DNA of 64,000 nt from WTGA01 sp965214055 (lineage in GTDB: Bacteria; Pseudomonadota; Gammaproteobacteria; Arenicellales; Poriferihabitantaceae), in contig OZ243931.1 in the NCBI GenBank assembly GCA_965214055.1, positions 1,178,001-1,242,000 on the forward strand, in the 5' to 3' direction. Numbering within the stretch: the first letter of the stretch is position 1; each line of letters begins with the position of its first letter. Position numbers and translations under genes: made by a program. Of this stretch, positions 34,686 to 44,718 are shown in pieces. The notes beneath the pieces were generated by a model, which saw only the letters and a list, made by a program, of their open reading frames with translations, was not told the DNA's origin and made no database searches.

Positions 34686-35936
34686 TCACGATATAAATGG
34701 CTGCACCTCGACCCACTCCCCGGCGCTGACACCTGCCGAGTCGTCCGGCAGGACAATGAAACAGTTTGCCCGGCTCATGGAACTCAGGATCCCCGACCCC
34801 TGCTCCCCGGAAGAACGCACCACGGTTTCGCCCTTTTCATTCAGGAACATGACTCCCCGCTGGTACTCCATTCTCCCCGGCCGTTTTTTCAGGGCGGTCA
34901 GGGTGCGCATTTTCAGCACCGTTGGCACGTCAAATCTTTCTCCTGACAACTGCTTGATCGCTGGTTTCAGAAAAACCTGGAAGGTCACCATTACCGAAAC
35001 CGGATTGCCGGGCAACCCAAAAAACAGGCTTTTTTCAAGCCTGCCGAACGACAGCGGCCGACCCGGCTTGACCGCTACTTTCCAGAAGCTCACCGTGCCG
35101 AGCCGGGTCAGAATTTCCTTGATGTAGTCCGCATCCCCCACCGAGGCCCCCGCGGTGGTAATCACGAGGTCTGCCTGACCCGCAGCCGACTGAATGGCCG
35201 CGGCAATGGCCGCCCGGTCGTCCCGGACAATCCCCAGGTCCGCTTGTTCCACACCCAGGCTACGCAGCATTGCGTACAGGGTATAGCGATTTGAATCATA
35301 CACTTCACCCAGGGCCAGCGGCGTACCCACCGAGCGCAGTTCATCGCCGTTTGAAAAAAAGGCAATACGCGGCTTTCTGTAAACCTCGATTTCCGGACGC
35401 CCCATGGACGCCAGTAGCCCAAGATGGGAGGCTCCAAGACGGGTGCCGACTGGAATCACCACATCCCCCGCCTTGATATCTTCCCCCGCGTACCGCACGT
35501 TCGAGGCCTTTTGCTCTCCAGCTCGAATCGTAATCGTGTTCCCCGCCCGGTCCACTCGTTCCTGCATCACGACACTATCGGTCCCCGGGGGCATCACCGC
35601 ACCGGTCATGATGCGAACGCACTGGCCGCTTTTTACCCTGCCGTGGAATGCGGACCCGGCGAACGATTCCCCGATCACCCTGAACACCGCGGTGCCATGG
35701 TCCGGAAGCTCCTCACCCCATACCGCGTACCCGTCCATCGCCGAGTTCGTATGATTCGGCACATCCGAGGGGCTCACCACCTCCTGTGCGGTAACCCGCC
35801 CCAGCGCGGAATGCAATCCCAGGGTTTCGGTATCCGCCACCGAGACCACGGTCTCCCTGATATGAGCCATGGCCTGACTTACCGTGATGGATGCGGGGTC
35901 GAAATCGCAGGATATCTGTTCAGGCTCTGGTTTCAT
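34686..35936 (-). CDS. moeA: MoeA, molybdopterin molybdenumtransferase
   Basis: Inserts molybdate into adenylylated molybdopterin in molybdenum cofactor synthesis. The 416-residue protein shows SDVPNHTNSAMDGYAV, RIMTGAVMPPGTDSVVMQE, FFSNGDEL, TTAGASVGDADYIKEIL, KPGRPLSFG and FFGLPGNPVSVMVTFQVFLKP, covering all four domains. ATG at 35936. It lies 18 bp after moaC on the same strand, forming a moa/moe operon. Confidence 0.96.
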   Translation of the reverse strand: MKPEPEQISCDFDPASITVSQAMAHIRETVVSVADTETLGLHSALGRVTAQEVVSPSDVPNHTNSAMDGYAVWGEELPDHGTAVFRVIGESFAGSAFHGRVKSGQCVRIMTGAVMPPGTDSVVMQERVDRAGNTITIRAGEQKASNVRYAGEDIKAGDVVIPVGTRLGASHLGLLASMGRPEIEVYRKPRIAFFSNGDELRSVGTPLALGEVYDSNRYTLYAMLRSLGVEQADLGIVRDDRAAIAAAIQSAAGQADLVITTAGASVGDADYIKEILTRLGTVSFWKVAVKPGRPLSFGRLEKSLFFGLPGNPVSVMVTFQVFLKPAIKQLSGERFDVPTVLKMRTLTALKKRPGRMEYQRGVMFLNEKGETVVRSSGEQGSGILSSMSRANCFIVLPDDSAGVSAGEWVEVQPFIS

Positions 35937-35954
35937 GCTGGACCCCGCACCCTT

Positions 35955-36449
35955 TCAGTTCGCTGATTCACGGTTCCAGGTTCCGGAACGGCCACCGGAC
36001 TTGTGAACCAGTCGAATCCCTTCCATTTGCATGCTGCGGTCCACCGCTTTACACATATCATAGATGGTCAGCAACGTCACCAGCACCGCGGTTAATGCCT
36101 CCATTTCCACCCCGGTGCGCTCGGTGGTCTGGGTCGCCGCGATACACACCACGCTGGAATGCTCCGGGTCCAGTTCGAGGTCAATATGGATCTTTGTCAG
36201 CATCAACGAATGACAAAGAGGAATCAGTTCAGAGGTTTTCTTTGCAGCCATGATCCCTGCCGTCCTGGCAATTCCCAGCACATCCCCCTTTTTATGTCCC
36301 CCGCTGCTGAGCATTGCCAGCGTTTCAGCAGCCATTTCAATCCGGCCTTCGGCAACGGCCTTGCGGCCCGTGACTTCTTTGTTTCCGACATCGACCATGC
36401 GGACTTCTCCCCGGTCGTTAAAATGTGTTAAACCTCGCTTGCTAGACAT
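35955..36449 (-). CDS. moaC: MoaC, cyclic pyranopterin monophosphate synthase
   Basis: Second step of molybdopterin synthesis, forming cPMP from the MoaA product. The 164 residues match the family: LTHFNDRGEVRMVDVGNKEVTGRKAVAEG, KKGDVLGIARTAGIMAAKKTSELIPLCHSL, and TERTGVEMEALTAVLVTLLTIYDMCKAVDRSMQM. ATG 36449 gives the usual start; ATG 36476 is in frame upstream. First gene of the moaC-moeA-methyltransferase operon, divergent from rarA. Confidence 0.95.
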   Translation of the reverse strand: MSSKRGLTHFNDRGEVRMVDVGNKEVTGRKAVAEGRIEMAAETLAMLSSGGHKKGDVLGIARTAGIMAAKKTSELIPLCHSLMLTKIHIDLELDPEHSSVVCIAATQTTERTGVEMEALTAVLVTLLTIYDMCKAVDRSMQMEGIRLVHKSGGRSGTWNRESAN

Positions 36450-36691
36450 ACCGTCGCTTCCACTGTGCTGGACCATACGTGATATTGTAGTGTGGGCGGC
36501 GGGGCATTGAAACCACATTGATTCATCCTGTCGGTGAATAGGGCCGCCATTTCGGGCCCACAGCCCGGCGGGTGCGCAATCCGGGCATTTTCCGATCTGG
36601 CAGGATCTTTCTTCACTTTTTCCCCGGACCCATTTGCCAGCACCCGGGGGTTCCTGCAAATATATTCCCGTAGGCGTACAATTCCTTGCAA

Positions 36692-37993
36692 ATGAACCAT
36701 CCATACCAACCCCTCGCCGAGCGACTCCGGCCCACCACCCTGGACGAGGTGGCCGGCCAGCGACATATCCTCGGAAAACAGAAGCCGCTTTATACCGCCA
36801 TTGACTGCGGGCAGATTCATTCCATGGTTTTCTGGGGCCCCCCCGGCACGGGAAAAACCACCCTGGCCAAGCTTCTTGCGGAGTATTGCGATGCGGCCTT
36901 TATTGCACTGTCCGCCGTACTGTCCGGGGTGAAGGATATTCGCCAGGCCGTGGAAACAGCAAAGATTCGACAGGCTGCCAATCAGGGCAAAACCGTTTTA
37001 TTCGTGGACGAAGTTCATCGTTTTAACAAAGCGCAACAAGACGCTTTTCTCCCCCATATCGAAGATGGCACGGTCATTTTTGTGGGGGCAACCACGGAGA
37101 ACCCTTCCTTTGAATTGAACAATGCACTGTTATCGCGCCTGAGGGTGTATGTATTGCAACCCCTGTCCAGTAACGACATTGCAGGCCTGATTCACCGGGC
37201 CTTGAAGGATGCCACCAACGGGCTGGGAAAATTGAACCTTGAAATGCCGGCGGATGGGGTTGAACTGCTTGCCCGGGTAGCAGATGGCGATGCAAGGCGG
37301 GCGCTCACTTTTCTGGAAATCGCGGCAGACCTTGCCCAGGAGGGTCGAATCACCCGGGAACTGATCAGTGAGGTGGTTGCCGGTGGCCTGGGACGGAGAT
37401 TTGACAAAGGCGGCGATACTTTCTACGATCAGATTTCCGCATTGCACAAATCGGTTCGCGGCTCGGACCCGGATGCCGCTTTATACTGGTTTTGCCGGAT
37501 GGTGGATGGGGGTTGTGACCCGATTTACATCGCTCGACGTGTGGTGCGGATGGCTTCCGAGGATATTGGCAATGCCGACCCCCGTGCCCTGCGGATCTCC
37601 CTGGATGCCTGGGAGGTACAACAGCGTCTCGGCAGCCCTGAAGGTGAACTGGCGATCGCCCAGGCCATTGTATATCTGAGCATTGCAGCAAAAAGCAATG
37701 CGATTTATACGGCATTTAACCAGGCCATGACCACGGCTAGGCAATCCGGCTCCCTGGATGTCCCGTTGCACCTGAAAAATGCCCCCACCCGGTTGATGAA
37801 AGAACTCAACCATGGAAAGGAATATCGTTATGCACACGATGAAGCCGGGGCCTACGCAGCCGGAGAGAATTATTTTCCTGGCGAACTCGGCAACCCGTCA
37901 TTTTATCATCCCGCAGACCGGGGCCTGGAAATAAAAATCCGGGAAAAACTGGCGAAACTGCGGCGATTGGACGAGCAGAAAAACAACCGCTGA
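36692..37993 (+). CDS. rarA: RarA (MgsA), replication-associated recombination AAA+ ATPase
   Basis: AAA+ ATPase acting at stalled replication forks, related to clamp loaders. The 433-residue protein shows PLAERLRPTTLDEVAGQRHILG, Walker A GPPGTGKTTLAK, Walker B VLFVDEVHRFNKAQQDAFLP, sensor GATTENPSFELN, and the family C-terminus (MVDGGCDPIYIARRVVRMASEDIGNADPRAL). ATG at 36692 is preferred to a TTG two codons earlier. No lolA precedes it, unlike in E. coli. Confidence 0.95.
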   Translation: MNHPYQPLAERLRPTTLDEVAGQRHILGKQKPLYTAIDCGQIHSMVFWGPPGTGKTTLAKLLAEYCDAAFIALSAVLSGVKDIRQAVETAKIRQAANQGKTVLFVDEVHRFNKAQQDAFLPHIEDGTVIFVGATTENPSFELNNALLSRLRVYVLQPLSSNDIAGLIHRALKDATNGLGKLNLEMPADGVELLARVADGDARRALTFLEIAADLAQEGRITRELISEVVAGGLGRRFDKGGDTFYDQISALHKSVRGSDPDAALYWFCRMVDGGCDPIYIARRVVRMASEDIGNADPRALRISLDAWEVQQRLGSPEGELAIAQAIVYLSIAAKSNAIYTAFNQAMTTARQSGSLDVPLHLKNAPTRLMKELNHGKEYRYAHDEAGAYAAGENYFPGELGNPSFYHPADRGLEIKIREKLAKLRRLDEQKNNR

Positions 37994-38156
37994 AGTGAAA
38001 AATAATCGATGTATTTCAATCATTTAAAACTCTTCCGAAAACCGACGTGCCCCCCCGGGGCCTTCAGGAGAAATGCCGGACCCCATGGTGATGACAATCC
38101 ACGAGGGAAATTCTATTGTCCACTGCCCCCCCTATCCCCGATTTCAGGAAAGCCCT

Positions 38157-38939
38157 ATGGCCATTGAACAGCACATCGCTCCCCTGTTCCGACTGAACGG
38201 AAAAGTTGCCCTGGTTACCGGTGCCAGCAAGGGTATCGGTGAAGCCATGGCCCGGGGACTTGCGGAGTTTGGCGCCAAGGTCGTCCTGAGCAGCCGTAAA
38301 CAGCATGCGGTGGATGAAGTCGCTGGTCGATTCAATGCCGAAGGACTGGAATCCATCGGCATTGCCGCGAACATGGGCAATCCGGATGAAATATCGGCGC
38401 TGCTGGACCAGACTGTCGACGCCTATGGCGGCGTGGACATTCTGGTTAACAATGCGGCGGCCAACCCGGTCTTTGGGCCGATACAGGATACTGACGAAGG
38501 GGCCTACAACAAAATCATGGACGTCAATCTCAAGGGACCCTTTGAATTGTCCAAAAAAACGTATCCGATCCTTAAACAGCGCGGTGGGGGCTCCATCATC
38601 AATATCGGTTCCATCGGGGGACTGACACCGGAACCGGGCATCGGCGTCTACAGCATGAGCAAGGCGGCCATAATCAGCATGACCAGGGCCATGGCCCAGG
38701 ACTGGGGTCCGGACAATATCCGCGTAAATGTGATTTGTCCCGGCCTGATAAAGACGAAATTCAGCGAGGCCCTGTGGAACGATGACAGGATACTCAACCG
38801 ATTTATGGAGAAAATCCCCCTCAAGACCATCGGGGACCCGAAAGACATTGCGGGATTGGCCGTTTATCTGGCTTCGGATGCCTCTTCGTACTGCACCGGG
38901 GGCGTTTACCTGGCCGATGGAGGATACACGTCGGTATAA
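38157..38939 (+). CDS. Short-chain dehydrogenase/reductase, 2,4-dienoyl/3-oxoacyl reductase-like
   Basis: A 260-residue SDR with LVTGASKGIGEAMARGLAE, the NNAA motif LVNNAAANPVFGP, catalytic INIGSIGGLTPEPGIGVYSMSKAAI and end YCTGGVYLADGGYTSV. The pattern matches SDRs often found with acyl-CoA dehydrogenases, but no such partner is here. ATG 38157 has AGGAAAG upstream. Followed after 35 bp by serA. Confidence 0.87.
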   Translation: MAIEQHIAPLFRLNGKVALVTGASKGIGEAMARGLAEFGAKVVLSSRKQHAVDEVAGRFNAEGLESIGIAANMGNPDEISALLDQTVDAYGGVDILVNNAAANPVFGPIQDTDEGAYNKIMDVNLKGPFELSKKTYPILKQRGGGSIINIGSIGGLTPEPGIGVYSMSKAAIISMTRAMAQDWGPDNIRVNVICPGLIKTKFSEALWNDDRILNRFMEKIPLKTIGDPKDIAGLAVYLASDASSYCTGGVYLADGGYTSV

Positions 38940-38974
38940 TTGAACCACCGATACCTGTACTGGCGACCAAACCA

Positions 38975-40591
38975 ATGAAAATTCTGATTAGTGACAAACT
39001 TGATGATGCCGCACTCGACCTGCTGAATAACCGTGGATTCCACCTTGACCTGCAAATCAAGGTGGACAGGGAGACCCTTGCCAAAGCATCCCAACATGCG
39101 GATGGGTGGATCATCCGCAGCGGGACGACCATCACGGGAAAAATGCTTGAAAACGCGAAGGCATTGAAGGTAATCGGCCGCGCCGGGGTCGGTATTGACA
39201 ATATTGATGTGAACAGTGCGACACGCCGCGGCATCGCGGTCATCAATACACCAACCGCCAATACCATGGCCGCGGTGGAACACAGCATGGCCCTGCTGCT
39301 GTCCCTCGCCCGCCATATCCCGGCTGCCCACCAGTCTCTGGTCATTGATGGGAACTGGGAACGGGCAAGGTTCACCGGGGTTGAACTCTACGGAAAAACC
39401 ATCGGCGTACTGGGTCTGGGCAAAATTGGCAGCCGGGTGGCTATGCGGTGCACGGCAATGGAAATGACCGTGCTTGGATACGACCCCTTTCTCTCAGTTG
39501 AACAGGCGAAGTCCATGAATGTTGAACTGATCAGTGACCTGGATGGGTTGCTGGAGCAATGTGATTTCCTTTCGCTCCATTTGCCCAGCACCGTGGACAC
39601 CAAAAAGCTGCTCAATACAGAACGCCTGGGCCGTTGCAAACCCGGTGTCCGGATCATCAACTGTGCCCGGGGCAACCTGGTGGATGAAAATGCCCTTGCC
39701 CAGGCCCTCAAGGACGGTCATGTCGCAGGCGCTGCCCTGGATGTTTTCGACAATGAACCGCCGACGGATTCGCCGTTGCTGAGCGCGCCCAATCTTGTGG
39801 CCACCCCTCATTTGGGGGCAAGCACCGTGGAAAGCCAGCTGAATGTGGGCTTGCAGATTGCCGAACGGGTGGCCGATGCCCTGCAGACCGGGGCATTTCG
39901 GGAAGCCGTCAATATACCGGTGAAAGACTGGCGTACCTTTGGCCGCATCAAACCAACGCTCAATCTTGTGGAACGGCTTGGCTGTCTCGCCCAACAGTAT
40001 ACCCAGGGCGGCATATCCGATGTGCAGGTCGAATACTGCGGAGATGAATACGATGAAATACCCGCCATAAACAACACCTTGCTCAAAGGGATGCTGCAGC
40101 CTGCGATCAGCATGTCGGTCAATGCCGTCAACGCACCGGTTCTCGCCCAGGAGCGGGGGATTTCATTGTCCTGCACCGAAAGCGGAAGACCCGGCAACTA
40201 TCGATCACTGGTGAAACTGCAAACACGGGGGGGGGGCCAAACACACACTTTTTCCGGAACCACGTTTGCGGATGACGTCCCCAGGCTGGTGGAAATCGAA
40301 GGCTTTCAGGTTGATTTGTTTCTGGTTGGCGTGCTGCTGGTCTTTTCCACTCTCGACCTCCCCGGTGTAATGGGTTCCGTGGGTTCGATTCTTGGCAGAC
40401 ATGACATCAACGTCGAACACTTCAGTGTGGGTCGGCAGCAACCCAGGGGGTCGTCATTGGGTTTGGTTGCCGTGGATGAAGCACTCAGCGACGAAATCAT
40501 CCTGCTGATTGCCGATTTGCCAAATATCCAGTGGGTCAGGCAAATTATATTGGACGAGACACGGCTTTTTGAAAAGGCCACCGGAGCTTGA
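38975..40591 (+). CDS. serA: D-3-phosphoglycerate dehydrogenase, long form
   Basis: First enzyme of serine synthesis. At 538 residues it is the long (type I) form, with a catalytic and NAD domain, an intervening (ASB) domain and a C-terminal ACT regulatory domain. Motifs: LKVIGRAGVGIDNIDV, NTANTMAAVEHSMALLLSLARHIP-type segment, Rossmann GVLGLGKIGSRVA, INCARGNLVDENAL, ATPHLGASTVESQ, and ACT-like DLPGVMGSVGSILGRHDINVEHFSVGR. ATG at 38975. Confidence 0.96.
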   Translation: MKILISDKLDDAALDLLNNRGFHLDLQIKVDRETLAKASQHADGWIIRSGTTITGKMLENAKALKVIGRAGVGIDNIDVNSATRRGIAVINTPTANTMAAVEHSMALLLSLARHIPAAHQSLVIDGNWERARFTGVELYGKTIGVLGLGKIGSRVAMRCTAMEMTVLGYDPFLSVEQAKSMNVELISDLDGLLEQCDFLSLHLPSTVDTKKLLNTERLGRCKPGVRIINCARGNLVDENALAQALKDGHVAGAALDVFDNEPPTDSPLLSAPNLVATPHLGASTVESQLNVGLQIAERVADALQTGAFREAVNIPVKDWRTFGRIKPTLNLVERLGCLAQQYTQGGISDVQVEYCGDEYDEIPAINNTLLKGMLQPAISMSVNAVNAPVLAQERGISLSCTESGRPGNYRSLVKLQTRGGGQTHTFSGTTFADDVPRLVEIEGFQVDLFLVGVLLVFSTLDLPGVMGSVGSILGRHDINVEHFSVGRQQPRGSSLGLVAVDEALSDEIILLIADLPNIQWVRQIILDETRLFEKATGA

Positions 40592-40644
40592 TCTGCGTTC
40601 TCCCGGTCCCTGACGCACTATTGCTGTGGGGTTCCCCGGTCCGG

Positions 40645-41547
40645 CTAATACTTGGGATTTTGGCGCACCACAACGGGCTGGTCCAGGGACCGGGCAACGA
40701 TGATTCCGCTTGCCACGATCAATCCGATACCGAGCCAGGAAACCCAGTACGGCAGGGTTCCGAAAAAAAGATAGCCGATCAGTATGGCCGCAACAATCTC
40801 CAGGTATGTGAAGGGGGCAATCGCCGAGGCTTCCGCCCTGGAAAAACCATATGCCAGACAGACCTGGGTAACCGTCCCGGTGAGGGCCACCAGGCACAGC
40901 AGCCAGAACTGCCGAGTGTCTACGGGTCCCCAATAATATGGCAGGACCAAGGACAGGGAAACCGCAGCGAAAAACGACCCCCACAATGCAGTTACCAATG
41001 GATGTGAAACCGCCCCCAGTTTCCGGTTTATCGCCATTTGTATGCTGATGATGACGGCACACAAAAATACAAAATAGGTTCCGGTATTGACGGTATCGAA
41101 TCCCGGGCGCATCACCAGCAATACTCCGGCGAACCCTCCAAACAACCCGACCCAGCCACTCCCGCGGACCTGTTCGCCCAAAAACAATACCGCAAGGACG
41201 GTCAGTAAAAACGGGTAGGCATACAAGATGGCAATGGCATCGGAAAACTCAATGGTGCGCACACCCATGACAAAACAAACCGTTGCCCCGGACATGGTCA
41301 GCCCCCTGACAATCTGCATCCCCGGGCGTGCGGGTCTCAGCGCTGCGGGGCGCAACACCAGTGCCGCGATGGGCCACAGGAAAAGAAAGGAAAACATGAA
41401 TCGGAACCAGGCAACCTGGTAGACATCCAGGTCCTCGGACAACAGCTTCATCAGTGCGCCACTCAAGGATGCGGCGCACAACCCCACCACCACCAGGGCA
41501 ATGCCAAGACGGGTATCCATGGGATTCCGGTTGTTCCGCGGGTTCAT
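40645..41547 (-). CDS. EamA/DMT-family transporter
   Basis: A 300-residue permease with ten hydrophobic helices in two EamA halves, starting GIALVVVGLCAASLSGALMKLL. Motifs typical of the drug/metabolite transporter family include AILYAYPFLLTVLAVLFLGEQV and the second-half repeat AIAPFTYLEIVAAILIGYLFFGTLP. Substrate unknown. ATG 41547 or 41520 may be used. Convergent with serA. Confidence 0.85.
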   Translation of the reverse strand: MNPRNNRNPMDTRLGIALVVVGLCAASLSGALMKLLSEDLDVYQVAWFRFMFSFLFLWPIAALVLRPAALRPARPGMQIVRGLTMSGATVCFVMGVRTIEFSDAIAILYAYPFLLTVLAVLFLGEQVRGSGWVGLFGGFAGVLLVMRPGFDTVNTGTYFVFLCAVIISIQMAINRKLGAVSHPLVTALWGSFFAAVSLSLVLPYYWGPVDTRQFWLLCLVALTGTVTQVCLAYGFSRAEASAIAPFTYLEIVAAILIGYLFFGTLPYWVSWLGIGLIVASGIIVARSLDQPVVVRQNPKY

Positions 41548-41800
41548 GGTCCGGTACAGGTTCGAGCAAAGCCATCCATCCTGTCACATCTTTCCTGTCA
41601 ATGTGTTGACGCGTGTTTTCCCCTGGATGCCAGCCCTGGTGTCCGACCCGGACAGTCAGGCAACCCCCCAACCCACCGTTTCCCCCGGGTTTGAATATTC
41701 CCTTCCTGGTCCGGGATGCCCAGGGTCCACGCTGCACAGCGAGTCACCGGTCCGCACCATTTGAGTTTCTTTTTTTGTCGGCCCTTTATTGCCGAACCGG

Positions 41801-44236
41801 CTAGATATCCAGGTTGGAAACCGAAAAAGCGTTTTTCTCGATAAACTCCCGTCGGGGCTCCACCTGGTCTCCCATCAAGGTTGTAAAGGTTTCATCCGCA
41901 CCGATGACATCTTCAATCACCACCCGGACCAGGCGTCTCACCGACGGATTCATCGTGGTATCCCACAACTGTTCCGGATTCATTTCTCCAAGCCCCTTGT
42001 ACCGCTGGATATAATAGCCTTTCCTCGCCTTGCCCATCATCCAGTCCACCACTTCGGTAAAACTGGAGACTTCGGTTTCGTTTCCATTCCATTTTACGGT
42101 AAAACCGGCGGCACCGGCTCCATTCGCTTGTGCCGGCACCCCTGCGGACCCATTTTCAAGTTTGTTCAGCCGGGTGTTGTGTGCAACCAGGTTCCGGTAC
42201 TCGATGCTGTTGAAGAAATGGTCCGTCAACGCGGTTTCTTCGCTCAAGCCATATTGATGACGCGTCACAATAATGGCCTGCGCCTCGGCATCCCCCCGCA
42301 CGGAATAGCTGACAATATCCGATTCTGTTTCGTTCAACCTGCTTTCCAGGTCGGCGGCCAGGCTCCGGACATGCTCCGGTTTGCTGAAACCGTCCCCGAC
42401 GGAGCCCATGGACACCAGCGCTTTCAATATATCGTCACTGATTTTCCTGGATAACCTCTGTACCGTATTATTGGTGTTTTTATGGTCTAATATCAATGAC
42501 TTGAGTTCACTTCCCTTCAGGACGCTGCCGTTCGAGAGGATCACTTCCGCATTGTCAAGGGCGATATCCAGAAGGTGCGTGGCCATTTCGGAATCGTCTT
42601 TCAGGTAGGTTTCCTTCTTTTTCCTTGCCAGTTTGTACAGGGGGGGCTGGGCAATATAGATATGCCCCCGCTCGATCAGTTCCGGCATCTGTCGAAAGAA
42701 AAAAGTGAGCAGCAATGTACGGATATGGGATCCGTCCACATCCGCATCGGTCATCACGATAATCCGGTGATAGCGGAGCTTGTTGATATCAAACTCATCT
42801 TCACCGATTCCGGTTCCCAGTGCCGTGATCAGCGTTGTCACCTCGTCTGAAGTCAGCATTTTATCAAACCGGGCCTTCTCCACATTGAGAATCTTGCCTT
42901 TCAACGGCAAGATGGCCTGAAATTTCCTGTCCCGGGCCTGTTTGGCGCTGCCCCCCGCGGAATCTCCTTCCACCAGGTAGAGTTCACACAATACCGGGTC
43001 CCGTTCCTGGCAATCGGCGAGTTTGCCCGGCAGGCCACCGAGATCAAGGGCGTTTTTGCGTCGTGTCATTTCCCGGGCTTTCCTGGCGGCTTCCCGGGCC
43101 CGGGCCGACTCCACGATCCGATTGGCGATGATTTTCGCTTCACCGGGATTTTCCATCAGAAAATTGCCCAGGGCTTCGTTCGTAAACGATTCCACGGCTC
43201 CCTTGACCTCAGAGGACACCAGTTTGTCCTTGGTCTGGGATGAAAATTTCGGGTCAGCGACCTTGATTGACAAGATGGCGGTTAATCCTTCCCGACAGTC
43301 ATCGCCGCTCAGACCCACCTTTTCATTTTTTGCAAGTCCGAGTTCATTTACATACCCATTCAGTGTCCGGGTCATCGCTCCGCGCAGACCTGCCAGGTGG
43401 GTGCCGCCATCCCCCTGGGGGATGTTGTTGGTGTAACAGAATGTGTTTTCCTGGTAAGAATCATTCCACTGCATGGCCAATTCGATCTGTACACCGTCCT
43501 TGTTACCGCTGACCGCAAACACGGTGGGGTGAAGAGGGCTTTTTTTCCGGTTCAAATGGCTGACAAAAGCGGCGATGCCTCCTTCATATTCATACTGATT
43601 GTTGGTTCCGGTCCGTTCATCTTCGAGTTCAATACAGATTCCCGAATTCAAGAACGACAGCTCCCGGAGTCGTTTGGCCAAAATATCATAATGATATTCC
43701 ACCTGGTTGAATGTCTTCCGGCTGGCCCTGAAGCTGATCGTTGTCCCGGTTTTTCCGGTGTCGCCAACCACGGCCAATGGTCCCTGTGGATGGCCCTCGA
43801 TATACTCCTGCCTGTAAATATTTCCAGACCGGTAAATGGTCATGGTCAACTTTTCGGACAACGCATTCACCACGGAAACCCCCACACCATGGAGCCCCCC
43901 GGAAACCTTGTAGGAATTCTGGTCAAACTTCCCCCCCGCATGCAGCGTGGTCATGATCACCTCCGCAGCGCTTTTGCCCTCTTCCTCCAGGATACCGGTG
44001 GGGATGCCTCTTCCGTCATCGGAGACGGTAATGGATTCACCGGCATGAATCGTGACCTTGATCACACTGCACTGCCCCGCCAGCGCCTCGTCGATGGCGT
44101 TGTCAACCACCTCGAAGACCATATGATGCAACCCGGTTCCATCATCGGTATCACCGATGTACATCCCTGGCCGTTTTCTGACCGCATCAAGCCCCTTGAG
44201 CACCTTGATGCTGCTGGAATCGTATTTGTCTACCAT
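41801..44236 (-). CDS. gyrB: DNA gyrase subunit B
   Basis: ATPase subunit of gyrase, 811 residues and complete. GHKL ATPase: VFEVVDNAIDEALAGQ, DDGRGIPTG and SGGLHGVGVSVVNALS; TOPRIM: ELYLVEGDSAGGSAKQARDRKFQAILPLKGKILNVEKA and MTDADVDGSHIRTLLLTFFFRQMP; C-terminal RYKGLGEMNPEQLWDTTMNPSVR. It has the gammaproteobacterial insertion before the C-terminal domain. ATG 44236 gives the usual MVDKYDSSSIKVLKGLDAVRKRPGMYIGD; an in-frame extension to 44266 is rejected. The dnaN-side neighbour is a recF-less gap. Confidence 0.97.
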   Translation of the reverse strand: MVDKYDSSSIKVLKGLDAVRKRPGMYIGDTDDGTGLHHMVFEVVDNAIDEALAGQCSVIKVTIHAGESITVSDDGRGIPTGILEEEGKSAAEVIMTTLHAGGKFDQNSYKVSGGLHGVGVSVVNALSEKLTMTIYRSGNIYRQEYIEGHPQGPLAVVGDTGKTGTTISFRASRKTFNQVEYHYDILAKRLRELSFLNSGICIELEDERTGTNNQYEYEGGIAAFVSHLNRKKSPLHPTVFAVSGNKDGVQIELAMQWNDSYQENTFCYTNNIPQGDGGTHLAGLRGAMTRTLNGYVNELGLAKNEKVGLSGDDCREGLTAILSIKVADPKFSSQTKDKLVSSEVKGAVESFTNEALGNFLMENPGEAKIIANRIVESARAREAARKAREMTRRKNALDLGGLPGKLADCQERDPVLCELYLVEGDSAGGSAKQARDRKFQAILPLKGKILNVEKARFDKMLTSDEVTTLITALGTGIGEDEFDINKLRYHRIIVMTDADVDGSHIRTLLLTFFFRQMPELIERGHIYIAQPPLYKLARKKKETYLKDDSEMATHLLDIALDNAEVILSNGSVLKGSELKSLILDHKNTNNTVQRLSRKISDDILKALVSMGSVGDGFSKPEHVRSLAADLESRLNETESDIVSYSVRGDAEAQAIIVTRHQYGLSEETALTDHFFNSIEYRNLVAHNTRLNKLENGSAGVPAQANGAGAAGFTVKWNGNETEVSSFTEVVDWMMGKARKGYYIQRYKGLGEMNPEQLWDTTMNPSVRRLVRVVIEDVIGADETFTTLMGDQVEPRREFIEKNAFSVSNLDI

Positions 44237-44474
44237 GAATCTGATTGGCGTGTATAAAGCGCCCATTTTATCATGCCTTCCCCTGGAAAGGGGATAGTTA
44301 TTTTCCTGCTGAAAATTATTTTATCCTTATTAATCAAATGTTTATGGTTTACCGGATTTTCAGAGAAATTCAGGCGGGGCCCCTTTGCAGCAGGGAATTC
44401 CGGCAAACAGCCGCCTGGTTTTTTGCTGGCCGTTTCTGGATTCCCGGCCACCGGGTTCCGGTGTTCTTCGTCAT

Positions 44475-44490
44475 TGTTTCACGTGAAACA
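44475..44490. promoter_or_regulatory. parS centromere site 1
   Basis: Perfect 16-bp palindrome TGTTTCACGTGAAACA, identical to the consensus bound by chromosomal ParB in many bacteria. The parA and parB genes are in the same window at 58-60 kb. It lies 238 bp upstream of the gyrB start. Confidence 0.93.
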
Positions 44491-44589
44491 GTGGGGGATT
44501 CTATATTTGGCCTGCCAGACAAAAAGATCACGGGCCGGTTTGTTGATCACTACACCGAGTACAATTCGAGACATGGAGTACCGGGCATC

Positions 44590-44718
44590 CGCTATCGTCT
44601 TTATCCCAAGACAAAATAAAAGGCCGACATGCTGCATCAGTGCCTGGGGGCCACCCGTTTTGTGTGGAACCATTTCCTTGCCCGGAACAGGCAAAGAATG
44701 AAAGCTCACCGCAACAAT
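44590..44718 (+). pseudogene. Decayed N-terminal fragment of an IS200/IS605-type TnpB
   Basis: The plus strand reads RYRLYPKTK, an in-frame stop (TAA 44617-44619), then KADMLHQCLGATRFVWNHFL and ARNRQRMKAHRN. This is the pattern of the TnpB/OrfB helix-turn-helix N-terminus (RLYPTxxQ...GATRFVWN). About 40 residues remain of some 400, and no RuvC part follows, so this is a relic of an insertion. Confidence 0.5.

Noticed and set aside
41770..41800. T-rich tract with a short inverted repeat next to the gyrB 3' end, as a gyrB terminator
   Set aside because: On the gyrB strand the hairpin is followed by A residues, not T, so the polarity is wrong.
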